Source: Acetobacteraceae bacterium (GTDB lineage Bacteria; Pseudomonadota; Alphaproteobacteria; Acetobacterales; Acetobacteraceae). From it: 6,421 nucleotides of DNA. This document shows positions 1 to 5,960 of the stretch, one piece after another. Where the stretch lies: positions 39,591 through 46,011 of the forward strand of contig PLSZ01000564.1 of the NCBI GenBank assembly GCA_003164305.1, given 5' to 3'. Both the position numbers and the translations under genes were made by a program. A model generated the notes under the pieces. The model was not told where the DNA came from. It saw only the letters and a list, made by a program, of their open reading frames with translations, and searched no databases. How positions within the stretch are numbered: the first letter of the stretch is position 1; each line of letters starts with the position of its first letter.

Positions 1-187
1 TGAATCTTGTAGGGTCGAACCCGAGGATGACGAAAGCACGAGAGTCAACATCAGCGCCTGCTGGTATAACCTCAATGGAATCGGAACTCACCTGGTTTCG
101 AGAAAATGACTCCGAACGGACTACAAGAGATTCGACACCGTGACGACAAGAGGTTACGTCACGGATTCGGATCGACGTATCCTGCGG
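1..187. other. Low-GC edge region with no assignable gene
   Basis: This stretch lies beyond the stop of the lactonase gene and is near 50% GC by hand count, against well over 60% in the coding regions. Several reading frames are open at the left edge. Plus frame 2 is open from base 2 to a TGA at 107-109. On the minus strand, the frame starting at a GTG (89-91) runs off the left edge. Neither has a recognisable motif or a convincing ribosome-binding site, so I assign no gene. The only structure I recognise is a repeat-like element at 12-32. Confidence 0.5.
12..32. repeat. Possible copy of an alphaproteobacterial hairpin repeat
   Basis: The segment starts GGGTCGAACCC and continues CCCGAGGATGACG. 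It differs at about two positions from the GGGTCAAGCCCGAGGATGACG-type arm that I recall as a dispersed intergenic repeat in Alphaproteobacteria. The opposite arm, to its left, is degraded, so only the short GGGT/ACCC stem remains. The identification is from memory and the match is short. It lies in non-coding DNA, which fits. Confidence 0.35.
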
Positions 188-1054
188 TTAGTCCGCGAAC
201 ACGCCGACCGGCGCCCCAACGGCCGGCGCCGGCGTACGGAACAGACCACCCAGCGCGGGAAATTTCTCCAGAATTTCGGGAGACTTTCCCTCGCGCAACG
301 ACGTCACGTACATGAAATCACCGGCGAAACACGGCATCGTCGGGCCCGGCACCGGGAACGGCAGTTTCTTCAACAACTGACCGGTGGGCGAGAAACAGTT
401 GACGCACCCGGCGGATGGTCCGGCCGACCAGTAATTGCCGTCCATGTCCGTCGCCGCGCCGTCCGGACGCCCGTCCTCATTGGTCAGTTTCGCGATCACG
501 CGATGATTGCTCATGCCGCCGGTCGCGAGGTCGAAATCCCACGCCTCGATGATCGCCGATGTCGAATCGGAATGATACATCGTCGTAGCGTCCGGCGACC
601 AGGCGAGGCCGTTCGACACCGCGTAGCCCTCGGCCTTCTTCTCGATCCGCCCGTCGGACGTCACTCGGTACAGTGCCCCGAGCGGCCGCCGCGGCGAATT
701 CTCATCCATGCTGCCGACCCAGAACGCGCCATCAGGCCCGACCTTGCCGTCGTTCAGCCGGTTGGTGACGGGTTCGATGACCGACAGAGTCAGATCGACG
801 ATCTCCCGCGTCGGCGGATCGAACAGCACGACGCGGTGGCGCAGCGCGACGACCAGCCGGCCAGAGCGGCACAGCCCGAAACTGCCCACGACCTCCGGAA
901 ATTTCCACGTTTCACGGGCGCCGCTGCCCACGGACAGGGCGTTGATCTTCTTGCCGTTGATATCGCAGAACAGCAGGCGCCGATTGGCTGCGTCCCACAC
1001 CGGACACTCGGAGACACCGCAGCGAGAATCCCAGACCAGTTCGAACGTGCTCAT
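188..1054 (-). CDS. SMP-30/gluconolactonase/LRE family protein (probable sugar lactonase)
   Basis: This is a six-bladed beta-propeller hydrolase of the SMP-30/regucalcin family. Such enzymes open sugar lactones (glucono-, arabino-, xylonolactone) with a divalent metal, probably in the cytoplasm, since no signal peptide is visible. Numbering from the chosen start (288 aa), the metal ligands of the family are present: Glu16 in GVSECPVW, Asn148 in VSNGLAWSPD and Asp198 in GRPDGAATDMDG. Arg99 and Asn101 in NRLNDG match substrate-contacting residues of regucalcin. The protein ends at the usual point (GGLFR plus a short tail), so it looks complete. I prefer the ATG at 1052-1054, because GGGAG at 1064-1068 is 9 bases upstream of it. 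The ATG at 1058-1060 would have only a 3-base spacer and adds two residues. The gene is divergent from the HD gene, and no co-transcribed partner is visible downstream. The family is secure; the substrate is unknown. Confidence 0.93.
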   Translation of the reverse strand: MSTFELVWDSRCGVSECPVWDAANRRLLFCDINGKKINALSVGSGARETWKFPEVVGSFGLCRSGRLVVALRHRVVLFDPPTREIVDLTLSVIEPVTNRLNDGKVGPDGAFWVGSMDENSPRRPLGALYRVTSDGRIEKKAEGYAVSNGLAWSPDATTMYHSDSTSAIIEAWDFDLATGGMSNHRVIAKLTNEDGRPDGAATDMDGNYWSAGPSAGCVNCFSPTGQLLKKLPFPVPGPTMPCFAGDFMYVTSLREGKSPEILEKFPALGGLFRTPAPAVGAPVGVFAD

Positions 1055-1063
1055 CGCCATCGA

Positions 1064-1068
1064 CTCCC
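1064..1068 (-). promoter_or_regulatory. Ribosome-binding site of the lactonase gene
   Basis: On the minus strand this reads GGGAG. The spacer is 9 bases to the ATG at 1054 but only 3 bases to the ATG at 1060, so it favours the inner start. Confidence 0.55.
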
Positions 1069-1102
1069 GTGGTTCTTTTCGTCATCACTCAGTCAACCAC
1101 GG
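1067..1102. repeat. Perfect 8-bp inverted repeat in the divergent region
   Basis: CCGTGGTT at 1067-1074 is matched by its exact reverse complement AACCACGG at 1095-1102, with a 20-base spacer. It lies just upstream of the lactonase start, and its left arm overlaps the ribosome-binding site of that gene. It could be a bipartite operator or a leader hairpin that hides the binding site. An 8-bp match within ~120 bp could also arise by chance (roughly one in ten). Confidence 0.4.
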
Positions 1103-1116
1103 TGGCGCGATTGATC

Positions 1117-1144
1117 CCCAGGTCAAGTCCGCGCATGACCTGGG
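1117..1144. repeat. Perfect 9-bp inverted repeat, operator or repeat-family hairpin
   Basis: CCCAGGTCA at 1117-1125 and TGACCTGGG at 1136-1144 are exact reverse complements separated by 10 bases. The element is in the middle of the divergent region between the lactonase gene and the HD/oxidoreductase pair. Read on the minus strand, the left arm contains TTGACC, a possible -35 box, though I see no convincing -10 box. The inner part (GGTCAAGTCCG...CATGAC) also resembles the alphaproteobacterial GGTCAAGCCCG...ATGAC repeats. It may be an operator for both directions, a hairpin in the HD-gene leader, or a decayed dispersed repeat. There is no T-tract, so it does not look like an intrinsic terminator. 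Confidence 0.5.
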
Positions 1145-1173
1145 CGGCCACCTTCCCACGGGAATCCCCACGC

Positions 1174-1827
1174 ATGAGCCATCTGTTCGCGCCGTATCAG
1201 GACCTGGCCGGCACTCTGTTACGCGGCTTCGACGCGAACGGCACGGACGGGTCGCACGATCTCTCGCACCTCGCGCGGGTGTGGCGGAACGCGCGCCGGA
1301 TCGCTCGGACGGAGCCGGGTTGCGATGAGGAACTGTTGTTGGCGGCGGTGCTTTTGCACGACTGCGTGGCGGTGGAGAAGAATTCGCCGTCGCGAGCCCA
1401 GGCGTCGCGGATGTCGGCGGCGCGGGCGCGGGAGATCGTGGCGCCGTTGGAATGGGCGGCGTGCCGCGTGGATGCGCTGGCGCATGCGATCGAAACGCAT
1501 GGTTTTTCGGCGGGATTGGAGCCGCGAACGAGAGAGGCGAAGATTTTGCAAGACGCCGACCGGTTGGACGCGATCGGGGCCATCGGCATCGCGCGGTGTT
1601 TTCATGTCGGCGGGCGTATGGGCGGCGCGCTCTATCATCCCGGCGATCCCGCGGCGGTATCGCGGCCGCTGGACGATCGCACCCATGCGCTCGATCACTT
1701 TCCGGCGAAACTGTTTAAGGTCGCCGAAGGGTTCCTGACACCGGAAGGCCAGCGCATGGCGGTGGCACGCACCAAACTGACGCGCGATTTCGTCGCCGCG
1801 TTTCTGACCGAGATCGATGGAGAATAA
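1174..1827 (+). CDS. HD-domain phosphohydrolase, YedJ-like
   Basis: This is a 217-residue member of the HD superfamily of metal-dependent phosphohydrolases. Numbered from the chosen start, the metal-binding set is visible: His32 in SHDLSHLARVWRNA, the His62-Asp63 doublet in AVLLHDC, and Asp127 in KILQDADRLDAIGAIG. The stretch EAKILQDADRLDAIGAIGIA and the later RPLDDRTHALDHFPAKL closely match E. coli YedJ as I remember it, and the length is similar (YedJ is about 230 aa). The physiological substrate of YedJ-type proteins is not established to my knowledge; nucleotides or other phosphate esters are possible. There is no signal peptide or membrane segment. The ATG at 1174 precedes the first family-like residues and has a weak GGGA at 1160-1163. 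In-frame starts further upstream (for example 1135) would place codons inside the 9-bp inverted repeat. The stop is one base before the oxidoreductase start, so the two genes form an operon. Confidence 0.88.
   Translation: MSHLFAPYQDLAGTLLRGFDANGTDGSHDLSHLARVWRNARRIARTEPGCDEELLLAAVLLHDCVAVEKNSPSRAQASRMSAARAREIVAPLEWAACRVDALAHAIETHGFSAGLEPRTREAKILQDADRLDAIGAIGIARCFHVGGRMGGALYHPGDPAAVSRPLDDRTHALDHFPAKLFKVAEGFLTPEGQRMAVARTKLTRDFVAAFLTEIDGE
1819..1822 (+). promoter_or_regulatory. Ribosome-binding site setting the oxidoreductase start
   Basis: GGAG lies inside the last codons of the HD gene, 6 bases before the ATG at 1829. It would be part of the coding sequence if translation began at the ATG at 1817, so it supports 1829. 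Confidence 0.65.
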
Positions 1828-1828
1828 A

Positions 1829-2824
1829 ATGTTACGAATGGCGATCGTCGGACTGGGCCGCTGGGGTCAAAACCTGGTCAATAGCGCGTCTGGGAGCCGT
1901 GCGTTGCGCTTTACCGCCGCGAACACCCGCACACGACAAACCGCCGAGGCGTTCTGCCGCGAAAAGTCCCTGCGCTGGACGGCGGATCTGGACGAGATCC
2001 TGAACGACAAGGCAATCGACGCCATGGTGTTCGCGACGCCGCACAGCCAGCATCCCGATCAGGTTCGCCGCGCCGCCGCCGCCGGCAAGCACGTGTTCGT
2101 GGAGAAGCCGTTCGCCCTGACTCTGGCCGATGCGGACCTGATGCTGGATGCCGCCGCCAAAGCCGGCATCGTCCTGGCGGTGGGCTTCAATCGCCGTTTC
2201 CATCCGTCGATGGCGCGATTGCGCGACGCCGTGCACGGCGGCGCCCTCGGCATCATCGTTACCATAAGCGCCGAGCAAACCGCTTTACACGGACTGGATC
2301 TTCCGGAAACCGCGTGGCGCGCGCGACCAACCGAATCACCAGCCGGCGCGATGACCGCGATCGGGGTACATCTGGTCGATGGCATGATCGATTTGCTCGG
2401 GCCGATCGCGTCGGTGTTCGCGCGGGTCGGGCGCCGCGCCGCGCCGCACGCGGACGATACGACTGATGTGTTGTTGACGTTCGCCAACGGCGCGACCGGT
2501 CACATCTTCTGTTCCACCGTGGCAACGCCGAATTATCGCATGGCGGTTTACGGCACCGGCGGGTTCGCGGAAATCCTGGGTCATCCGATGAACACATTCC
2601 GCCACATCGCGGCGCTCCCGGGCGACGCGTTCGCCACCGCGATACCGGAAATCGAAGAGAACAAAGGCTTCAACATGCTGACCGCGGAACTTGAGTCGTT
2701 CGTGGACTGCATCGAAACCGGCCGGCCGTTCCCGACGCCGTTGTCCGACATCCGGCACGGCGTCGCGGTGTTCGAGGCGATCCTGCGCTCGGCCGAATCC
2801 GGACGGTCCGAAACGGTCGGCTGA
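1829..2824 (+). CDS. Gfo/Idh/MocA family NAD(P)-dependent oxidoreductase
   Basis: This family oxidises or reduces sugars, inositols and related polyols with NAD(P). From the chosen start the protein is 331 residues, a normal length. Its N-terminal Rossmann fold shows the dinucleotide motif AIVGLGRWG (5-13). The family EKP signature is at 92-94 (VFVEKPFALTLADAD), with its lysine in the catalytic region. GFNRRFHP (119-126) and GVHLVDGMIDLLG (179-191, with His181 and Asp184) are the usual substrate-domain motifs, followed by the C-terminal alpha/beta domain. No signal peptide is visible, so it should be cytoplasmic. An ATG at 1817 in the same frame would overlap the HD gene; the GGAG spacing favours 1829. 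The gene is co-transcribed with the HD gene, and its product could supply lactones to the divergent lactonase, which is inference. It ends 2 bases from the convergent dehydrogenase gene. The exact substrate cannot be read from the sequence. Confidence 0.93.
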   Translation: MLRMAIVGLGRWGQNLVNSASGSRALRFTAANTRTRQTAEAFCREKSLRWTADLDEILNDKAIDAMVFATPHSQHPDQVRRAAAAGKHVFVEKPFALTLADADLMLDAAAKAGIVLAVGFNRRFHPSMARLRDAVHGGALGIIVTISAEQTALHGLDLPETAWRARPTESPAGAMTAIGVHLVDGMIDLLGPIASVFARVGRRAAPHADDTTDVLLTFANGATGHIFCSTVATPNYRMAVYGTGGFAEILGHPMNTFRHIAALPGDAFATAIPEIEENKGFNMLTAELESFVDCIETGRPFPTPLSDIRHGVAVFEAILRSAESGRSETVG

Positions 2825-2826
2825 AT

Positions 2827-4650
2827 TCACGCCACCAGCAGCGCCGTCGCGTCGTCCAGCGTGACCGGTTCGTCGCTCAACAGCAACGACGTCGTGGTTT
2901 CTTCCCACGCCAGGCCTTTCAGGCTCAGTCCCGGCCGCTCATTCAACCGGTGTTCCAGCACGCAGCGCGCCAGCAACAGGCGCCGCGCGTCGCCTCCGGC
3001 CGCGCCAAGCCGCTGCCCTTCAGTGGCGAGCAGCACCGCCGTCACCGCATGATACAAAGCCCCGGTGGCGACCCGGGAAAAGCGTTCATTCTCCGGCGCC
3101 GACGCCACTTCCTCGGCGAACGCGAAAGCGCGCGCGACACCATTGCCGAGACGCGTGCGAAACTGTCCGGGAAGACCATCCGCCTGATCCAGGCGATCGT
3201 TGAGATCATCGCGCAACGCCAGATGGGCGCGAGACTTACCGGTCGCACGCTGAATCGCGTCGAGGCTGTTGATGTTGCTGGTGCCCTCCCAGATCAATCC
3301 CAAATGCGAGTCACGCACGAAGCGCGCGTTCGGCCAGTCTTCGATGTAGCCATTGCCGCCACGCACTTCCATCGCACCGGTCGCGACCGTCACGTTGTCG
3401 CGGCAGGCGCGGTACTTCACCACCGGCGTCAGAATCCGCAGCACCTTCGCCGCCACCGGATCGGTTTGCGCGGCGGCCGAAACGACGGAGGTAAACATCA
3501 TCGCGGACAACGCCTGTTCGGTCGGCACCATCAGCTTCAATAGTTGCCGGCGCAGCAAAGGATGTTCGATCAACGAACGGCCGAACGCCTTGCGATGCCG
3601 CGCCGCCACCAAAGCCTCATTCAGGCAGCGCCGCATCATCCCGGCCGCGCGGGTCAAATGCGACAGGCGGCTGGAATTCACCATCTCCAGCATCTGCTTC
3701 ATGCCGCGGTCCAGTGCGCCGAGTTGATACGCCACCGCGCCATCGAACAGGATCTCACCGCTCGGCATCGACTTCGACCCGAGCTTGTCTTTCAGCCGGA
3801 CGATCCGGAAATCATTTCGGGAACCGTCCTCCAGCGTCTTTGGCATCAGGAACAGGCCGAGGCCGCGACCACCCGGCGGCGCTCCCTCCGGCCGCGCCAG
3901 CAGCACCGCCAGATCGGCATCGACATTGGAGCAAAACCATTTCTCCCCGTACAGCCGCCAATGCGCGCCATCCCGCACGGCGGTCAATTCGGCGGCGCCG
4001 GCATCGGAGCCGCCGATCTTCTCCGTCATGAACTGGGTGCAGCGAAGATGCGTCGCGGGATCCTGACTCCACAGCGCGTCGAGGAAGCGGGCGCGCAACT
4101 CCTCGGACCCGAAACGATGCACCAGTTCCGAGGACGAATCGGTCACGTTCACCGGGCACAGCAGGCCAAACTCGGCCTGCGCGAACAAGTAATGGAACAA
4201 CTGCTTCGCCAGCGGCGGCATCGGCGCGGGCCAGCCCAACACGCCGGCGCGGTGCGTCATCGCGTGCATGCCGAACTCGCCATAAGCGATGCGCTCCATC
4301 TCGCGGTAAGCGGGATGATGCTCGACCCATTCTTCGTCGCGGCCGAATTTGTCGCGCGGATGCAGCGTCGGCGGGTGCTTGTCGGCCTGGTCCGCCAGAT
4401 CGTTCAATCGTCCACCGGCGAGTTGACCCAACCGCTGCAAATGCGGCGTCAGATGCGCCAGCAACGGGGCATCCATGTAAAGCGGCAACAGGTCCCGGAC
4501 AGCCCGGTCGATCTCGAAGAAGTCGAAACCAGAACAATCGGGCGCGATCGCCACCGCCCGCGCGGCCGAGGCCGCCCGTCCGGCGAGGCGCCCCGTGGTG
4601 CCGCGATTGGTCCCGCGATGGGCGCCAAAGGTCTCGATCACGTCGTTCAT
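2827..4650 (-). CDS. Acyl-CoA dehydrogenase family protein, AidB-like
   Basis: This is a FAD-dependent acyl-CoA dehydrogenase of 607 residues. It is longer than the ~380-residue classical enzymes and fits the larger AidB-like branch. Residues 1-40 are an Ala/Arg-rich extension with no family motif. The N-terminal helical domain follows to about 205, then the FAD/substrate beta-domain with MTEKIGGSD (208-216), GEKWFCSN (235-242) and RLKDKLGSKSMPSGEI (285-300). The C-terminal helical domain has RHRKAFGRSLIEHP (351-364), GGNGYIEDWPNARFVRD (431-447) and IWEGTSNI (453-460); Glu455 is in the position of the catalytic base. A further helical tail runs from about 470 to 607. MTEKxGGSD and IWEGTSNI recall E. 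coli AidB, but the acyl substrate is unknown and DNA-protection roles should not be assumed. Start 4650 has GAGGAG 6 bases upstream; an upstream ATG at 4674 lies before that site. It is divergent from a LysR regulator, its likely controller. Confidence 0.93.
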   Translation of the reverse strand: MNDVIETFGAHRGTNRGTTGRLAGRAASAARAVAIAPDCSGFDFFEIDRAVRDLLPLYMDAPLLAHLTPHLQRLGQLAGGRLNDLADQADKHPPTLHPRDKFGRDEEWVEHHPAYREMERIAYGEFGMHAMTHRAGVLGWPAPMPPLAKQLFHYLFAQAEFGLLCPVNVTDSSSELVHRFGSEELRARFLDALWSQDPATHLRCTQFMTEKIGGSDAGAAELTAVRDGAHWRLYGEKWFCSNVDADLAVLLARPEGAPPGGRGLGLFLMPKTLEDGSRNDFRIVRLKDKLGSKSMPSGEILFDGAVAYQLGALDRGMKQMLEMVNSSRLSHLTRAAGMMRRCLNEALVAARHRKAFGRSLIEHPLLRRQLLKLMVPTEQALSAMMFTSVVSAAAQTDPVAAKVLRILTPVVKYRACRDNVTVATGAMEVRGGNGYIEDWPNARFVRDSHLGLIWEGTSNINSLDAIQRATGKSRAHLALRDDLNDRLDQADGLPGQFRTRLGNGVARAFAFAEEVASAPENERFSRVATGALYHAVTAVLLATEGQRLGAAGGDARRLLLARCVLEHRLNERPGLSLKGLAWEETTTSLLLSDEPVTLDDATALLVA

Positions 4651-4656
4651 GGGATG

Positions 4657-4662
4657 CTCCTC
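4657..4662 (-). promoter_or_regulatory. Ribosome-binding site of the acyl-CoA dehydrogenase gene
   Basis: On the minus strand this reads GAGGAG with a 6-base spacer to the ATG at 4650. It is the strongest such site in the window and decides in favour of 4650 over the in-frame ATG at 4674. Confidence 0.75.
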
Positions 4663-4733
4663 AACGGCCGGCATGGTCCGGTGGACATAGGATTGACTTT
4701 CCCACGCCGCAAACGATTTTCAGGCCTCCGGTT

Positions 4734-4748
4734 TTGAGATAAACTCAA
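4734..4748. promoter_or_regulatory. Candidate LysR operator (TTGAG-N5-CTCAA)
   Basis: A perfect 5-bp inverted repeat, TTGAG then ATAAA then CTCAA, sits in the divergent region three bases before the regulator's start codon. T4735 and A4747 are separated by 11 bases, matching the T-N11-A rule for LysR-type binding sites. The AT-rich core (GATAAA) could also be a -10 box for the regulator gene, so binding here could block its own transcription. The 101-bp region (4651-4751) also holds a TTGACT at 4693-4698, but I find no well-spaced -10 partner. Confidence 0.6.
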
Positions 4749-4751
4749 TCC

Positions 4752-5630
4752 ATGCCGGTCCGCCGCCTCCCTCCTTTGCACGCCATCCGGGCATTCGAAG
4801 CCGCCGCGCGGCATTTATCCATGACCCGCGCGGCCGAGGAACTCGCGGTCACCCCCGGCGCCGTCAGCCGCCAGGTAAGGGAACTGGAGGAGCGTCTGGA
4901 CACCCCGTTGTTCGTGCGCCGCTCCACCGGGCTCGAACTGACCAGCGCCGGGGAACGGTTGGCGGTATCGGCGTCCGACGCGCTGGACCGCCTGGCGGAG
5001 GCCACCCGCGGCGCTCGTCTGCGCCAGCACCGGCATTTGTCTCTGGGCGTCTACAGCCTGTTCGCCTCACGATTGATCCTGCCGATCTGGGATGACCTGA
5101 AGCGCGCCCACCCCGACATTCCGGTGACGTTGCACACCAGTTCCAACCCGCTTGATTTGTTACCAGGCCAGTTCGACGCGGTGATCGCGGTGTCCGATAC
5201 GACGGAACGCTCCGGCCTGATCGAACGCCCACTCCTGCCCATCGCCACCGTTCCCGTTTGCTCCCCCGCGCTGCTGGTTGACGGGACGCTGGATTTCTCG
5301 ACCGTGCCACTGCTGCATTCGCGGCCGCGGCCGGACGATTGGCGGCGCTGGCTGGATCACGTGGGCTTCACAGCCGTCCCGGTGCGTGGCGGCAGCAGCT
5401 TCGAGGGCATCAGCCTGACCCTGGAGGCGGCGGCCGCCGGTCTGGGCGCCGCCATCGCGATCGAGGCGTTGTTGGCACCGGACCTCGCCCGCGGCGATAT
5501 CGTCATGGCCCATCCACTACGGCGGCCGACGCGGCGGCGGTTCGTGCTGACCTACGAAACGCGCCTGGACCAGGACCCATCGCTGACCGCGGTCGCGAAC
5601 TGGTTATGCGGCCGGCTCGGTCAGGTCTGA
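4752..5630 (+). CDS. LysR-family transcriptional regulator, GcvA-like
   Basis: This is a 292-residue LysR-type regulator, the usual length. The N-terminal winged helix-turn-helix spans about 5-65: PPLHAIRAFEAAARHLSMTR leads into RAAEELAVTPGAVSRQVRELE, where residues 34-46 form the recognition helix. The wing and linker end in PLFVRR and LTSAGERL. The linker helix reaches about 95, and the periplasmic-binding-protein-like effector domain fills the rest. The opening PPLHAIRAFEAAARHLS and the DDWRRWLDHVG stretch (195-205) are typical of the GcvA-like subgroup. The effector is unknown. The ATG at 4752 has no clear ribosome-binding site; the next in-frame ATG (4821) would cut into the helix-turn-helix, so 4752 is kept. 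If transcription starts from the AT-rich palindrome just upstream, the mRNA could be leaderless. Divergence from the acyl-CoA dehydrogenase gene suggests that gene as its target. Its 3' end overlaps the tail of the ssuA remnant by 27 bases. Confidence 0.95.
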   Translation: MPVRRLPPLHAIRAFEAAARHLSMTRAAEELAVTPGAVSRQVRELEERLDTPLFVRRSTGLELTSAGERLAVSASDALDRLAEATRGARLRQHRHLSLGVYSLFASRLILPIWDDLKRAHPDIPVTLHTSSNPLDLLPGQFDAVIAVSDTTERSGLIERPLLPIATVPVCSPALLVDGTLDFSTVPLLHSRPRPDDWRRWLDHVGFTAVPVRGGSSFEGISLTLEAAAAGLGAAIAIEALLAPDLARGDIVMAHPLRRPTRRRFVLTYETRLDQDPSLTAVANWLCGRLGQV

Positions 5631-5960
5631 CGCGCTCGCCGCGCCGGCCCGTCCGTTCGGCCAGGCGAGACCGGCCAGCGACCAGCTTTCCAGGATGTCC
5701 GCGACGGCATCCCTCGCCTCACGCATCAGGTGACGCGATTGGCAGGCCTCGCGGTCGCCGCGATTGGTACACGGCGCGGCGGCGGGAAACTCGCGCCAGA
5801 CGATCTGATACGGGACGTCGCGCAGCACGTTGGCCGCTTCCATCACCGCGCGCTGATTGCCGCGCTGGTCGCCAACCCGCAACACGGTGTCGGCGCGCGC
5901 GCTGGCGATCGTCGCGGCGCCAAGCAGGACCGCGCGGCGTGCGATGCGCGGCGCGATCAC
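5604..5960 (-). pseudogene. Truncated SsuA-like sulfonate ABC transporter binding protein
   Basis: The reading frame is 118 codons, against roughly 310-350 for intact SsuA-type binding proteins. Residues 1-23 form an export signal (ARRAVLLGAATIASARA). Residues 24-63 match the start of mature SsuA-like proteins: DTVLRVGDQRGNQRAVMEAA, then PYQIVWREFPAAAP. Family members continue with a LLEALNAG-like stretch; here, from codon 64 (5769-5771), the sequence turns into CTNRGDREACQSRHLMREAR and an unrelated tail to the stop at 5604-5606. I could not find the missing family sequence in the other two frames of this strand, so a large deletion or rearrangement fits better than a frameshift. The GTG start is supported by GGAG (5968-5971, spacer 7) and by a GTGA overlap with the ABC ATPase stop. 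The product would lack most of the ligand-binding fold. A small functional exported protein is possible but less likely. Confidence 0.72.

Noticed and set aside
11..22. T-arm-like GGGTTCGACCC on the minus strand, considered as a tRNA end
   Set aside because: The stem-loop spacing is wrong for a tRNA T arm (no 5-bp stem around a 7-base loop), and no acceptor or anticodon arm is visible.
2..109. Open plus-strand frame from the left edge, considered as the end of a gene
   Set aside because: Only 35 codons, no recognisable motif, and two other frames are also open there, so a gene cannot be supported.
140..1114. Long plus-strand open frame opposite the lactonase gene
   Set aside because: Its translation is Arg/His-rich and without motifs, and it mirrors a gene with clear SMP-30 residues. 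It is a GC-rich shadow frame.
1817..1828. Upstream ATG for the oxidoreductase
   Set aside because: It would overlap the HD stop and place the good GGAG site inside the gene; the ATG at 1829 has the correct spacing.
2792..2821. GCCGA...TCGGC inverted repeat at the end of the oxidoreductase gene
   Set aside because: Only 5-bp arms within coding sequence and no T-tract; not convincing as a terminator.
3544..4737. 397-codon plus-strand open frame opposite the acyl-CoA dehydrogenase
   Set aside because: It is Gln/Arg/His-rich with no family motif, and the opposite strand has complete dehydrogenase signatures.
5635..5669. Possible hairpin (CTCGCC...GGCGAG) after the LysR stop, considered as a terminator
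   Set aside because: The loop is 23 bases, the inner pairing is irregular and there is no T-tract. Such matches are common in GC-rich DNA.
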